Shown here piece by piece: positions 21,968 to 30,618 of a DNA stretch of 35,718 nucleotides. Positions within the stretch are counted from its first letter, which is position 1. Each line of letters begins with the position of its first letter. The notes beneath the pieces were generated by a model. The model was given only the letters and a program-made list of their open reading frames with translations, ran no database searches and was not told where the DNA came from. Source of the DNA: a virus; IMG/VR virus record IMGVR_UViG_3300037041_001150, positions 1 to 35,718 of that record, one strand, 5' to 3'. The translations under genes and the position numbers were made by a program.

Positions 21968-22473
21968 CAACTACCAGAGTTACACCACAAATAATTTGCC
22001 AAATCATCCAGAAGTGCATGGTTTTGGAAGATGATCAAATTTGGATATATAACCAAAGGCGAGCTATCCCCGAAGATAAGCGTCTTTATGTTGTGGTAGG
22101 GCTGGCAGGTTTTAAAATGTACGGTAACACAAATGTCAGCAATCTAGAGACTGGCTTAACCGATGAGCTATCTCAGTTTATGCAAGAGACAGTCACAATA
22201 GACTTGTTTAGCTACACGACAGAAGCTTTAGAAAGATATCCGCAAATCATGGGATCTTTGAAATCATCCTACTCTCAGCAAGTGCAAGAACTGTATGCAC
22301 TTAAGATTGCTGATTTGCCTTTGACAATCAATGATGTTTCAGCGATCGAAGGCATTGCGAGACTTAACAGGATATCCATTGCATTGTCGGTTCTTAGAAA
22401 ATACAGTATGCTGATAGCAGCAGATTATTACGATCAACTATCTCCGGGTTATGTCCAGTTTGTTAACAAATAG
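21964..22473 (+). CDS. Tail terminator / neck protein, 169 aa
   Basis: This protein starts with an ATGA-type overlap to the stopper-like gene and ends 13 bases before the sheath gene. That is the normal place of a tail terminator in myoviruses. The sequence has an N-terminal helix, then strands with the motif DKRLYVVVGLAGFKMYGN and a TVTIDLFSYTTEALERYPQIMGSL block. Next comes a helix (SSYSQQVQELYALKI). This is the alpha/beta layout of phage neck terminator proteins of the gp12-like group. It would cap the tail tube at the head side. Assignment is by order plus pattern. Confidence 0.7.
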   Translation: MTTTRVTPQIICQIIQKCMVLEDDQIWIYNQRRAIPEDKRLYVVVGLAGFKMYGNTNVSNLETGLTDELSQFMQETVTIDLFSYTTEALERYPQIMGSLKSSYSQQVQELYALKIADLPLTINDVSAIEGIARLNRISIALSVLRKYSMLIAADYYDQLSPGYVQFVNK

Positions 22474-22486
22474 GAGTTAAAAATAT

Positions 22487-23650
22487 ATGGCAATGATCGA
22501 TATCGTAAATGTAGTAAATATAAGCGTAGTCATGCCAGCCGCAGGGCTTGCAAACTACAATATCAATAACCTTGTGTGTTTCACCAAAGAGACACCAGCC
22601 GTTTCTTTGGGAACTGCTAAATATGCTCTTTACTCCAATTCAGCGGACGTAGCCACAAATTGGGGAACTGCAAGTGCAACATATGCTGCTGCTGTCGCAG
22701 TATTCAGCCAATCACCCAACATCTTAACTGGTGGTGGTCTATTCATCGTAGTTCCGATGCTTACCGATGAAGTGCTTGAACAAGCAATCGAACGAGCACA
22801 GGGATATGTGTACTTCGGTGGATGCTCTGCGAACTACACGTTGGGTGTGACCGGGCCTACCGGCTACACAGGCGCAACGGGAGCTAACCTAGAGGCTCTA
22901 AGGGCAGCAGCTACAGCGCAATCGGCTGGCAAGCTTCTTTTCTTAGCTGATAGTGCAGAGGCATCGCTTCAAAATGGTGGTCTTGCTTATGAAGTTGATG
23001 ATTCAAGCCTTAGCTACACTAGAGTGCTTCATCATACCGATGCTGCAGAACTAGAGACTTTCAAGTGGTCGTATGCCGGAAGAGGCATGAGCACAAATTT
23101 CTCAGCGATCAATACTACTTCATCCATGAACCTGAAATCACTTCCTGGTGTTAGCTCTGATTCGGGTATGACACAGACTATCTTGAATGAAGCAAAAGCC
23201 GTAGGCGCTGATGTTTATGTCAACATTGCCGGTCAATCGTGTGTGATTTCACACGGTGCCAATGGATTCTTTGACGATGTTTACAATCTGCAATGGCTGA
23301 TCGGTGCACTTGAAGTCGCAGGTTTCAACTTCCTACGCACAACGGGAACAAAGATCCCTCAGACCGAAGGCGGTATGGATGGGCTTAAAGCTGCTTATCG
23401 TGCAGTGCTAGTCCAGGCATCGTCAAACGGCTTTGTAGCTCCAGGGGAATGGACAGGGACCGACACCTTCGGCAATCCGGTTGACTTCAGGCGCAACATC
23501 CGGGACTTTGGCTTTTACATCTATTCGCTTCCTGTAGCGCAACAATCGGTAGCAGACAGGGAAGCAAGGATTGCACCAGCGGTTCAAATAGCTATCAAGT
23601 ATGCAGGAGCTATTCACTCAACTTCTGTAATCGTAAACGTAAACAAGTAA
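22487..23650 (+). CDS. Contractile tail sheath protein (DUF3383 type) with collagen-like insert, 387 aa
   Basis: The N-terminus (IVNVVNISVVMPAAGLANYNINNL, then FTKETPAVSLGTAKYALY) and SQSPNILTGGGLFIVVP are the signature of the DUF3383 sheath-type family. It makes the outer contractile layer of the tail, so the phage is a myovirus. Residues 120-131 (bases 22844-22879) contain four Gly-X-Thr triplets (GVT GPT GYT GAT) that look inserted in a surface loop directly before a helix. The C-terminal part (MDGLKAAYRAVLVQASSNGFVAPG...) forms the conserved core. At 387 aa it is a little longer than typical minimal sheaths. Confidence 0.88.
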   Translation: MAMIDIVNVVNISVVMPAAGLANYNINNLVCFTKETPAVSLGTAKYALYSNSADVATNWGTASATYAAAVAVFSQSPNILTGGGLFIVVPMLTDEVLEQAIERAQGYVYFGGCSANYTLGVTGPTGYTGATGANLEALRAAATAQSAGKLLFLADSAEASLQNGGLAYEVDDSSLSYTRVLHHTDAAELETFKWSYAGRGMSTNFSAINTTSSMNLKSLPGVSSDSGMTQTILNEAKAVGADVYVNIAGQSCVISHGANGFFDDVYNLQWLIGALEVAGFNFLRTTGTKIPQTEGGMDGLKAAYRAVLVQASSNGFVAPGEWTGTDTFGNPVDFRRNIRDFGFYIYSLPVAQQSVADREARIAPAVQIAIKYAGAIHSTSVIVNVNK

Positions 23651-23675
23651 ACAACTTTCATTAGAGGGTTAAAAT

Positions 23676-24131
23676 ATGGGCTCTTTTTCATTATTAGGCA
23701 CAGATACAATCAAAATCGGTGAGCGAGTGCTTGCCGATTTTGGATCGGGTGAAGTCGCAAAGATCAGTTACCCAACTGAACTAGCGACAGTCAAAACCGG
23801 CAAGAATGGCAACACCATTTTTGTTCAAAACGCTTCCGGCTTTCAGGCATCTTTGGAAGTCAAGGTTATCAGAGGATCGGCTGACGATAAGGCACTTCAA
23901 AGCCTTCTCACTTCATACCGTTCAAATCCAACTGCCTTTGTTCTGCAAAATGCTGAACTAAGCAAAAAAATCGGTGATGGAACGGGTGTTGTCTCGGCTG
24001 ATACCTATGTGCTCACAGGCGGCATCCCGACAAAGCAGGTTGAAGTTACAGTCAATGTTGAAGGCGACACCGAACAAGCTATCAGCAGCTATACTTTCGT
24101 TTTCGCAGTAAGTGATAGGGCGATTTCATAA
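23676..24131 (+). CDS. Tail tube protein (DUF3277 type), 151 aa
   Basis: The protein is short and beta-rich with the pattern of DUF3277 tail-tube proteins. GSFSLLGTDTIKIGERVLADFGSGEVAKISYP opens it, and a block about VQNASGFQASLEVKVIRGSADDKALQSLLTSY follows. These assemble as stacked hexameric rings that form the DNA channel inside the sheath. The gene comes immediately after the sheath gene and its stop overlaps the chaperone start (TAATG), as expected for sheath-tube-chaperone order. Confidence 0.88.
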   Translation: MGSFSLLGTDTIKIGERVLADFGSGEVAKISYPTELATVKTGKNGNTIFVQNASGFQASLEVKVIRGSADDKALQSLLTSYRSNPTAFVLQNAELSKKIGDGTGVVSADTYVLTGGIPTKQVEVTVNVEGDTEQAISSYTFVFAVSDRAIS

Positions 24132-24511
24132 TGAAGATTAATTTAGAAAGTGGTGCAGTGCTTGACATCACCTTGCTTCCTTTCGAGGAAGCTTGGGGAG
24201 TTAGTCAAGCGATAACAAGAGAAATCGAAAGAATTGAGTTTGATCCAAGGTCAATCAATTTTTCCGATTTTCAAGCTACTGACATCTTAAATCTGAAGTC
24301 TCCAATATGCGCTATTTTGTCAAGTCAGGCAGTTATAGATTCAGCTAAGACATGTTTCAAACGCTGCACCTATAACGGTCTGAAAATAGATTCTCAAACT
24401 TTCGAAAAGAGAGATTGCAGGGCTGACTTCCTTCCGGTTGTCTTTCATGTTTTGAAAGAAAACATCTCCCCTTTTTTCGAAAATCTGCTTTCGTCTTTAA
24501 AGAAGAACTAA
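24131..24511 (+). CDS. Tail assembly chaperone, short form (126 aa)
   Basis: This protein lies between tail tube and tape measure genes, where phages nearly always place a chaperone that coats the tape measure during tail assembly. It is mostly helical, beginning MKINLESGAVLDITLLPFEEAW, and ends FENLLSSLKKN. The 3' end contains two candidate -1 slippery heptamers. After slipping, translation would continue in another frame to 24726 and give a second, longer chaperone of about 198 residues. Such a gpG/gpGT-like pair is a hallmark of tail chaperones, which supports both the identity and the frameshift. Confidence 0.82.
   Translation: MKINLESGAVLDITLLPFEEAWGVSQAITREIERIEFDPRSINFSDFQATDILNLKSPICAILSSQAVIDSAKTCFKRCTYNGLKIDSQTFEKRDCRADFLPVVFHVLKENISPFFENLLSSLKKN
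24472..24502 (+). promoter_or_regulatory. Programmed -1 frameshift region (two slippery heptamers)
   Basis: T TTT TTC at 24472-24478 and T TTA AAG at 24496-24502 are both in the register needed for -1 slippage (X XXY YYZ with the zero frame as shown). The second lies two codons before the zero-frame stop at 24509-24511. The -1 frame is open from well upstream through to 24726. UUUAAAG is the more canonical candidate. Confidence 0.7.
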
Positions 24512-24726
24512 CCGAAAGCAGCAAAAGAGATCTTCCCAAAATAGACATAAAAATGGATTCACACCGATTTATCATAATGGAGCTATCGGCTGCAGGTTTT
24601 GGTTCGCCTGAAGTTTTAATGGGTGAACGGGTTGACTTAATATGTGATGCTTATGATTATTTGATTTTCAAAAACAAGTATGAAAAGCAATGCTATCTGA
24701 TAGGGGAGCGAAATGAATCTAGGTGA
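24502..24726 (+). CDS. Tail assembly chaperone, -1 frame extension (74 aa)
   Basis: Read in the -1 frame relative to the short chaperone, this stretch continues without stop from the slippery region to TGA at 24724-24726. It encodes EELTESSKRDLPKIDIKMDS, then FIIMELSAAGFGSPEVLMGERVDLICDAYDYLIFKNKY. The helical, aromatic-rich ending resembles the T part of gpGT-type chaperones, which binds tape measure. Internal ATG starts exist at 24553, but no good ribosome binding site precedes them, so fusion by frameshift is more likely than separate initiation. It overlaps the tape measure start by 14 bases. Confidence 0.7.
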   Translation, partial: EELTESSKRDLPKIDIKMDSHRFIIMELSAAGFGSPEVLMGERVDLICDAYDYLIFKNKYEKQCYLIGERNESR

Positions 24727-26281
24727 ATTGGCTTTTAGCTTGGGTTTTAAATCAACTGGAATTGGTGAAGCTAAGAATTTTCAAAATGCCTTATCGTCTA
24801 CGCAGGAAGTGACTGAAGTCCTCGCTCAGTCCATGGAAAGCCTAAATGAGATTCTCACCAAAATTGCTGTTAAAATGGGAGCGATCACAAAGGCAGAGGC
24901 AGCAGAGTTAAAATCAAACAAAGATTTGCTGAAAAACACAAACCAGCTTAACAATGCCAAGCAGGTTAGTAACGATAAGTCAAAGCAAAATCTTGGAATA
25001 CTTGGCAACATCAATAGTAAAATGAAAAATTACTTTGGTACGCTATCGACTATCCGATTGCAAATCATGGCAGCGACTACCGCTCTAACCTACTTTGTCA
25101 AAAAAGCTTCTGATGTTGCCGTTCATATCGATAAGATTTCATCGCTGACAGGGCTTTCAACTACATCAATTCAGCGTATGGGTGACATGGCAGCGCAGAC
25201 AGGTGCTTCCATCGACGATGTAGCTGGAGCGGTTAGGCACTTCCAAGAAGAATCCGTTAACATCATGCTTGGCCGTGGTGGAAACATAGGCGTCTATCAG
25301 TTTCTAGGGCTGAACCCACATGATGATCCACTTAAGCTTTTGGATCAATTGTCACGCAAATTAAAGACTATGCCAACGGCTTTAGGTACAACCATGGCCA
25401 AAGACTTAGGCTTGTCTGATGATATGATCTATCTGCTTAAGAACACGCAGAACCTTAAACCACCGGCTGAAGGCACTCTTTTAAGCGAGAAAGAAATTCG
25501 AAGATTGAAGGAATTCAACTTCTATTTCAACCGTGTTTTTGAGCAAGGTAAAAGAGTGTTGCAGAAATTCGGTGCATTCCTCACACCGATAGCAACACAG
25601 GTTATCTATTTCTTTGATCGCTTGGGGACCATGTTTGCTGGAGTGATGGAACGCATGGAGCCATTCTTTCAGAAGCTTAAGCAGTATATGCCTTATCTTG
25701 TAGTGCTTGGTGGTGTTTTGTTTGCTGCATTCTTTCCCCTAACCGCAGCATTGATAGGGATTTCGTTAGTGTTGGAGGATTTATGGTCGTTTGTCAAAGG
25801 CGATGATTCTTTGTTCGGTAGGATGTTTAAATGGCTTACTGACATCAATGGCGCTGTTAAAGACGTTATTCATTATTATGTGCAGTTAAGGAAGCTTTTT
25901 ACTCTCGGTAAGCACGATGAATATTTTGATCAAATGGAAAAGGATTTGCTTACAGGTGCAGAAGGATTTTTGAAAAAGGTTAAAGACAAAGAAGAAAATC
26001 CCGATAGGAAGAAAAAACTAGAGGCTGTTAATAACGTAGTTGATAAGCAGTTTGATCAGATAAATCCTGATATCAAAACAGGCATCGAAAATCTTGTAAA
26101 GTCCGCTTCTGGCTTTATGAACATAAACGCCAAAACGGGAAGTGCAGGAGCTACGACTAACAACAATAACGCTGATATCACAATCAACATTAATGAAGCA
26201 AAAACACCGAAAGAAACAGCCAATGCAGTTAAACAAGCTGTAGGCGATGCATACTGGCAACGTAAAGGTGGAGCAAGATAA
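24713..26281 (+). CDS. Tape measure protein, 522 aa
   Basis: This protein sets tail length and is injected with the DNA. At 522 residues it is fairly short, which by the usual rule of about 0.15 nm per residue would give a tail near 80 nm. The N-terminus is helical and Lys/Asn-rich with heptad spacing. A KASDVAVHIDKISSLTGLSTTSIQRMGDMAAQTG segment typical of tape measures is near residue 130-165. A hydrophobic region at about 325-358 (MPYLVVLGGVLFAAFFPL...) may insert into the host membrane. GGGGAG precedes the ATG. The C-terminus (ADITININEAKTPKETANAV) matches the commonly seen beta-strand/helix tail motif. Confidence 0.92.
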   Translation: MNLGELAFSLGFKSTGIGEAKNFQNALSSTQEVTEVLAQSMESLNEILTKIAVKMGAITKAEAAELKSNKDLLKNTNQLNNAKQVSNDKSKQNLGILGNINSKMKNYFGTLSTIRLQIMAATTALTYFVKKASDVAVHIDKISSLTGLSTTSIQRMGDMAAQTGASIDDVAGAVRHFQEESVNIMLGRGGNIGVYQFLGLNPHDDPLKLLDQLSRKLKTMPTALGTTMAKDLGLSDDMIYLLKNTQNLKPPAEGTLLSEKEIRRLKEFNFYFNRVFEQGKRVLQKFGAFLTPIATQVIYFFDRLGTMFAGVMERMEPFFQKLKQYMPYLVVLGGVLFAAFFPLTAALIGISLVLEDLWSFVKGDDSLFGRMFKWLTDINGAVKDVIHYYVQLRKLFTLGKHDEYFDQMEKDLLTGAEGFLKKVKDKEENPDRKKKLEAVNNVVDKQFDQINPDIKTGIENLVKSASGFMNINAKTGSAGATTNNNNADITININEAKTPKETANAVKQAVGDAYWQRKGGAR

Positions 26282-27067
26282 ATGTCAATTTTAAACACAA
26301 TAAGCGGTGCTAGTTCTGCCATTAACATAGGCGGCTCTGCACTCTCTTTGATAGGCATGGGATCGGCTTTATTTAAAGGAAGAAGTCTAAAAAAAGGTAT
26401 TGACGGTTTTCTGTTTGATATCCCTTTAACCGACAATGTGTCATACTCGGCCAATATTACCGATCACTACGCAGAAGATAATAGCTCAATTCAAGACCAT
26501 ATCGGGTTAGACCCACTTAAAATAACAATGACTGGAAAAATTGCTGAACTGGTTTATACCAAAACGCAGCAATTGACCTTCCTATCGGCGATGGTTGATC
26601 GGCTGGCACCTTTGGGTGTCTTTTCACCCAAACAGGCTCTACAGGCTCAAAAAGCCATTTCAACGGCAAATCAGGCTTTATCAGCGATTGACACTCTGCA
26701 AAAAACCTATAACAATTTGGCTGATATTTTCAAAGATGAACCTTCGAAAAATGCACAGCAAAAAGCATTCGCAACACTTGAAAACATGTTCTTAGGCAGG
26801 TCAATCATCTCAGTAGAAACGCCATGGAAAACATACACAAGTATGGCTATTGAAAGTTTTTCGGCTGATCAAGATGCTGAAAGCTTGATGGAAACAACCT
26901 TTACCATTTCATTTAAACAAATGAGATTTGTCGGGACTACAACAAATATAGGTTCACTAGTGGGAAGAATTGCAGCGCAAAAAAGTGGAATAGTGAATAA
27001 AGGATTACAATCGGGAACAACTAAAAGTGGAGCGGCATCCTTATGGGATGCTGCAGCAGGTAAATAA
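26282..27067 (+). CDS. Dit-like tail/baseplate protein, 261 aa
   Basis: The centre of the protein, starting GFLFDIPLTDNVSYSANITDHYAEDNSSIQDHIGLDPLKITMTG, is the pattern of the Dit-like N-terminal family found after tape measure genes in this group of myoviruses. It would form a ring at the distal end of the tail tube. The first 25 residues are small and hydrophobic/glycine-rich (TISGASSAINIGGSALSLIGMGSAL), and the tail end is Ser/Gly/Ala-rich. The stop codon of the tape measure is directly adjacent. Residues 125-165 form a helical insertion (KQALQAQKAISTANQAL...). Confidence 0.8.
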   Translation: MSILNTISGASSAINIGGSALSLIGMGSALFKGRSLKKGIDGFLFDIPLTDNVSYSANITDHYAEDNSSIQDHIGLDPLKITMTGKIAELVYTKTQQLTFLSAMVDRLAPLGVFSPKQALQAQKAISTANQALSAIDTLQKTYNNLADIFKDEPSKNAQQKAFATLENMFLGRSIISVETPWKTYTSMAIESFSADQDAESLMETTFTISFKQMRFVGTTTNIGSLVGRIAAQKSGIVNKGLQSGTTKSGAASLWDAAAGK

Positions 27068-27069
27068 CT

Positions 27070-27408
27070 ATGAGACAAATCACAACACTCAATGATTCAA
27101 ATAAGCAGCAATTTAGATTCTCAATTGACGGTTATGATTCTGCGGAAGTCTATCTGGAATTCAAGCCGCAGCAATACGGTTGGTTCATGGATATAATTTG
27201 GGGAAGCGTCTTTTCTCTTTACCAAACAAGGGTTGTCGTTAGTCCGAATTTGCTTAGACAGTTTATAAACGTGTTGCCGTTTGGAATAACGATAGTAGGA
27301 CCAAGCGCAATCGATCCATATGCTATAGACGCTTGGCTTAATGGCTGGCAATTTTATGTTCTCGATTCGACAGATTTAGTTGATGTAGAGGATATTTATG
27401 TCAGATAG
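27070..27408 (+). CDS. Baseplate plug-like protein, 112 aa
   Basis: This short beta-rich protein has the pattern of the small 'baseplate plug' proteins (Pam3 gp18-like) that follow the Dit-like gene. FRFSIDGYDSAEVYLEFKPQQYGWFMDI is followed by RVVVSPNLLRQFINVLPFGITIVG. LNGWQFYVLDSTDL is in its C-terminal half. It would close or line the tube end inside the hub. It overlaps the next gene by 11 bases. Family assignment is from recall of the pattern and position. Confidence 0.75.
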   Translation: MRQITTLNDSNKQQFRFSIDGYDSAEVYLEFKPQQYGWFMDIIWGSVFSLYQTRVVVSPNLLRQFINVLPFGITIVGPSAIDPYAIDAWLNGWQFYVLDSTDLVDVEDIYVR

Positions 27409-28303
27409 AAAATTTAATAGGGCTTTTATCCTCAAGATTGAAACTGGTGATAATGAATTTGTGGAAGTGAAATCGCCTTTTACACTAGATTTTAATGTTG
27501 TTAGAAACAATCTTGCTAGCGCCAACACAGCTACATTTACTATCTATAACCTGGGTACTGAGACAAGGGCAAAGATTTTCAAGGATGTTTATGATATTGG
27601 CAATCTAAGGGCAATACAGCTTTTTGCTGGTTATGCTGAAAGCGAAGGTGATTTGATCCCTAGATGTTTTAATGGAACTATTAAAAGAGCTTTTTCATAT
27701 CGGCAAGGTGCAGACTTTAAAACTGTAATTGAAGCCTATGATGGTATGATTTCGATGGGGACTGACTTTGTAAGCATGACTGTTCCGCCTAGCTCGCCCG
27801 TAGGCGCTGCTGTAGCAAAAGTCGCAAGCGAGCTAAAAAATGTTGATAAAGTTACAATCGGTCAAAAATTTACCGATCTAACCAAAAGAGCCATGTCAAT
27901 CATGGGCAATCCTGGTGACATCCTAAAGCAGCTTACAAATAACAATTTTTACATCGATAATCAGTCAGCATATGCGCTTGACCAAACCGAAGTTGTGCCG
28001 GGTGAAATAAGGCTGATAAACTACGATAACGGTCTAATCGGAACACCAAAAAAATCGGAGTTAATGATTGAAATCGAGATGATTTTCGAGCCAAGAATAA
28101 AGCCTTCGCAGCTTATTGAACTAGAATCTTTGACTGAGGATAGATTCAACGGTGTCTATAAAGTCACAGGCATGACGCATAGAGGCATCATATCGGGATC
28201 GATGGGTGGTGATTGTAGGACAGTATTAACAATGCAGCTTCAGAAAAATACTAGTGTTGTTTATGATCAGGCTACAAACGAATATAGGGTGGTGCAAGAA
28301 TGA
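27398..28303 (+). CDS. Baseplate hub protein, 301 aa
   Basis: The N-terminal half has the split-barrel hub pattern VKSPFTLDFNVVRNNLASANTATFTIYNLGTETRAKIFKD, common to hub proteins that connect the tube to the spike. SYRQGADFKTVIEAYDG follows. The C-terminal half (GEIRLINYDNGLIGTPKKSELMIEIEMIFEPRIKPSQLIELES, then NGVYKVTGMTHRG) matches hub domains of Mu-like gp44/T4 gp27-type proteins. AGAGGAT precedes the ATG. It overlaps the spike gene by 4 bases, a usual arrangement. Confidence 0.8.
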   Translation: MSDRKFNRAFILKIETGDNEFVEVKSPFTLDFNVVRNNLASANTATFTIYNLGTETRAKIFKDVYDIGNLRAIQLFAGYAESEGDLIPRCFNGTIKRAFSYRQGADFKTVIEAYDGMISMGTDFVSMTVPPSSPVGAAVAKVASELKNVDKVTIGQKFTDLTKRAMSIMGNPGDILKQLTNNNFYIDNQSAYALDQTEVVPGEIRLINYDNGLIGTPKKSELMIEIEMIFEPRIKPSQLIELESLTEDRFNGVYKVTGMTHRGIISGSMGGDCRTVLTMQLQKNTSVVYDQATNEYRVVQE

Positions 28304-29070
28304 CTAGCAAAGTTTTAGGGCCTACAGCAGAACCGGAATTATCAGATTTATTGGATGATCTTAAGGTTGATACATCTACTTCTCTTAATTGTGTGAAGCT
28401 TGGAACAATACAATCGTATGATCCAATCACAAATACAGCTAAAGTTTCGATCAATTTTAAAATCGAAATGGCCAACGGAGATATCAAAGAATATCCTCAA
28501 TTAGAGGATTGCCCTGTCTATATCATGGGTGGTGGTGATTCGTATATCTCTTTCCCCATAGCCAAAGGCGACACTTGTCTAGTTCTTTTCAATGACGTTA
28601 ATATCGATAACTGGTATTTGACGGGTGAGACTACGACACCATGGAATTCAAGGAAGCATGACATTGCCGATGGAATTGTTCTGGTAGGGATCAGGTCAAT
28701 CAATAATGCTGTGTTTAATTCCATTGGAAGTCTTCTGATCGAAGGTGGATCAAAAAAGATCACATTAAAAAATGATGAGAATGATTTAAAGACTTTGATT
28801 GGTGATCAGGTGACCGTGTTGAAGGACATGATCGACACAATCAAGGATATGAACACCCAAATTAATTCTCTCATTGATTTGATTGGAGCTATTACTGTGA
28901 CAGGAGTTACAGCAGGGGTAGCAGCTTCTGGACCTCCAGCGAATACCGGAGCAATAACTGGTTTAAAAACCAATTTTGAAAACTATAATACAGCACTTGA
29001 CGGTTTCAAGACAGACTTAACAACTTTCACAACTGACTTAGCTAAATTGCTTGATGAGGGTTTAACATGA
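28300..29070 (+). CDS. Baseplate spike protein (Gp138 N-terminal OB-fold type), 256 aa
   Basis: Residues about 28-125 form the Gp138-type OB domain: LNCVKLGTIQSYDPITNTAKVSINFKI, then PVYIMGGGDSYISFPIAKGDTCLVLFND and WYLTGETT. These trimeric proteins are membrane-puncturing spikes at the tip of the contractile tail. A C-terminal helical region (TLIGDQVTVLKDMIDTIKDMNTQINSLIDLIGAI) and a small-residue-rich segment follow, probably a trimeric stalk. No iron-binding HxH tip is visible, so the tip may be a separate PAAR-like protein or absent. Confidence 0.85.
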   Translation: MTSKVLGPTAEPELSDLLDDLKVDTSTSLNCVKLGTIQSYDPITNTAKVSINFKIEMANGDIKEYPQLEDCPVYIMGGGDSYISFPIAKGDTCLVLFNDVNIDNWYLTGETTTPWNSRKHDIADGIVLVGIRSINNAVFNSIGSLLIEGGSKKITLKNDENDLKTLIGDQVTVLKDMIDTIKDMNTQINSLIDLIGAITVTGVTAGVAASGPPANTGAITGLKTNFENYNTALDGFKTDLTTFTTDLAKLLDEGLT

Positions 29071-29414
29071 TATTTAGAGCACTATCTTCAAGCGGAGACT
29101 GGCTTTTCGGATCGGGTAAAGATTCCTACGCAAAATTCAACAATGCTATTATTTTGAGCATCGAGACTTCACTTAGAACATTTTTAGGCGAATGCTTCTT
29201 TGCTCCTGACGTTGGTCAGCCATGGTTTGATATCATCGATTACAAGAACAAAGATTTGATAGTGCTAACCATCAAATCAGCCATAACTCAACTGTATGGT
29301 GTTATCGGAGTAAATGAACTAGAATACACATATGATTTGAATCGAGTATTGACCATAAAATATGATATAAATACAATGTACACAAAAAATTTATTGGGGA
29401 CTGTAACCATATGA
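29067..29414 (+). CDS. Baseplate wedge protein (gp25-like), 115 aa
   Basis: This short protein has the T4 gp25/W-type pattern. A SIETSLRTFLGECFFAPDVGQPWFDI block is followed by TIKSAITQLYGVIGVNELEYTYDLNRVLTIKYDINTMY, with characteristic helix-strand order. gp25-like proteins nucleate sheath polymerisation on the baseplate. It overlaps its neighbours by 4 bases on each side, and lies between spike and J-type wedge genes as in related phages. Confidence 0.8.
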   Translation: MIFRALSSSGDWLFGSGKDSYAKFNNAIILSIETSLRTFLGECFFAPDVGQPWFDIIDYKNKDLIVLTIKSAITQLYGVIGVNELEYTYDLNRVLTIKYDINTMYTKNLLGTVTI

Positions 29415-30616
29415 CAAGCAATTATATTGATAGCACTGGTTTGCACTTGCAAGCACTTGCAGACATAGTTACAGAACTGGAAACAGGATTTAAGACGATT
29501 TACGGGAATGACATCAGCCTTGATGCTAACTCGCCTGATGGTCAAATGATAAACCTGTTTGCACAAGCTAAGATCGATACACTTGACCTTATCTCAAGCG
29601 TCTACAATTCATTTTCACCCAACTCTGCAATCGGTGTTTCGCTTGACCAACGGTGTGCCCTGAATGGCATCGTGCGAAAAGGAGCTACCAAAACCACTGT
29701 TAATGTGCAGGTGACAACAGATAGAGTAGTCAATCTAATTGGTGTTACGAATGGTAATGGTACGCCTTTCACCGTGAGCGACACGTCAGGCAATAAGTTT
29801 TATTTGACTAATGACACAACCACGACAAACGGAGTAAACACTCTTCATTTTACTGCTGCGGTAGCAGGTGCTGTTTTTGTGTCTAGTGGGACCATAACAG
29901 TGATCGAGACCATCTTGCTTGGAGTGCTGAGTGTTACTAATTCAGGCAATGCTTTGATCCAAGGTGTTGACGAAGAAACTGACGCAGCACTTCGCTACAG
30001 GCGCTCTGTGTCGGTAAGTAATCCCTCAAGCGGCTATCTTGATGGGCTTATGGGAGCACTTCTTGCGCTTGACGATGTTAAATATGCGAAGGTCTACGAA
30101 AACAACACGGATCTAACTGATGTTTATGGAATTCCGCCACATTCAATTTGGTGCGTAGTAGATGGTGGTCTCAGCACAGATATTGCGGATATCATCTATC
30201 AACGTAGAAATGCAGGTTGTGGCATGTACTACGGTACGGGATCGACCGGGCCGACCGGGCCAGCAAAAACAGTCAATGTTACACAATTAAATGGCTTTGA
30301 TATTCCGATCAAATATTCAGAAGCTGCTTATTATGATCTTTATATTGATTTGACAATCACTAGCCTTACAACTCTTCACACAATCGATCAAACATTCATA
30401 AAGCTTTCAATTTTTGCCGATATCGAATACGGGATAAATGATGTAGCAGACTACTCGGAAATATCGTCATATGTTAAATCAATCGATCCACTAGCGGTTA
30501 TTATTTCAGGTGGTGTGGGCTTAACCGGTGCTGCTGCCGATCCCTATCTTGCACCACCGACAATAGATGGTAGGTGGATAATCTCTGAAACAAACATACA
30601 CATAACAGTGGTGTAA
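29411..30616 (+). CDS. Baseplate J-like wedge protein with collagen-like insert, 401 aa
   Basis: The N-terminal pattern LADIVTELETGFKTIYGNDISLDANSPDGQMINLFAQAK and ALNGIVRKGATKT is typical of the Mu gp47/P2 J baseplate wedge family. A VDEETDAALRYRRSVSVSNPSSGYLDGLMGALLALDDV region in the middle is conserved in the family. Bases 30239-30265 encode three collagen-like triplets, GST GPT GPA, inside an otherwise regular domain, with a 19-bp sequence identical to part of the long fibre gene. The insertion is probably in a loop. The protein should bridge the hub and the fibres. Confidence 0.87.
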   Translation: MTSNYIDSTGLHLQALADIVTELETGFKTIYGNDISLDANSPDGQMINLFAQAKIDTLDLISSVYNSFSPNSAIGVSLDQRCALNGIVRKGATKTTVNVQVTTDRVVNLIGVTNGNGTPFTVSDTSGNKFYLTNDTTTTNGVNTLHFTAAVAGAVFVSSGTITVIETILLGVLSVTNSGNALIQGVDEETDAALRYRRSVSVSNPSSGYLDGLMGALLALDDVKYAKVYENNTDLTDVYGIPPHSIWCVVDGGLSTDIADIIYQRRNAGCGMYYGTGSTGPTGPAKTVNVTQLNGFDIPIKYSEAAYYDLYIDLTITSLTTLHTIDQTFIKLSIFADIEYGINDVADYSEISSYVKSIDPLAVIISGGVGLTGAAADPYLAPPTIDGRWIISETNIHITVV

Positions 30617-30618
30617 AT

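Noticed and set aside
24553-24726. Independent small gene starting at ATG 24553
   Set aside because: No ribosome binding site. The frame is open upstream into the chaperone gene and the two slippery heptamers explain it better as a -1 extension.
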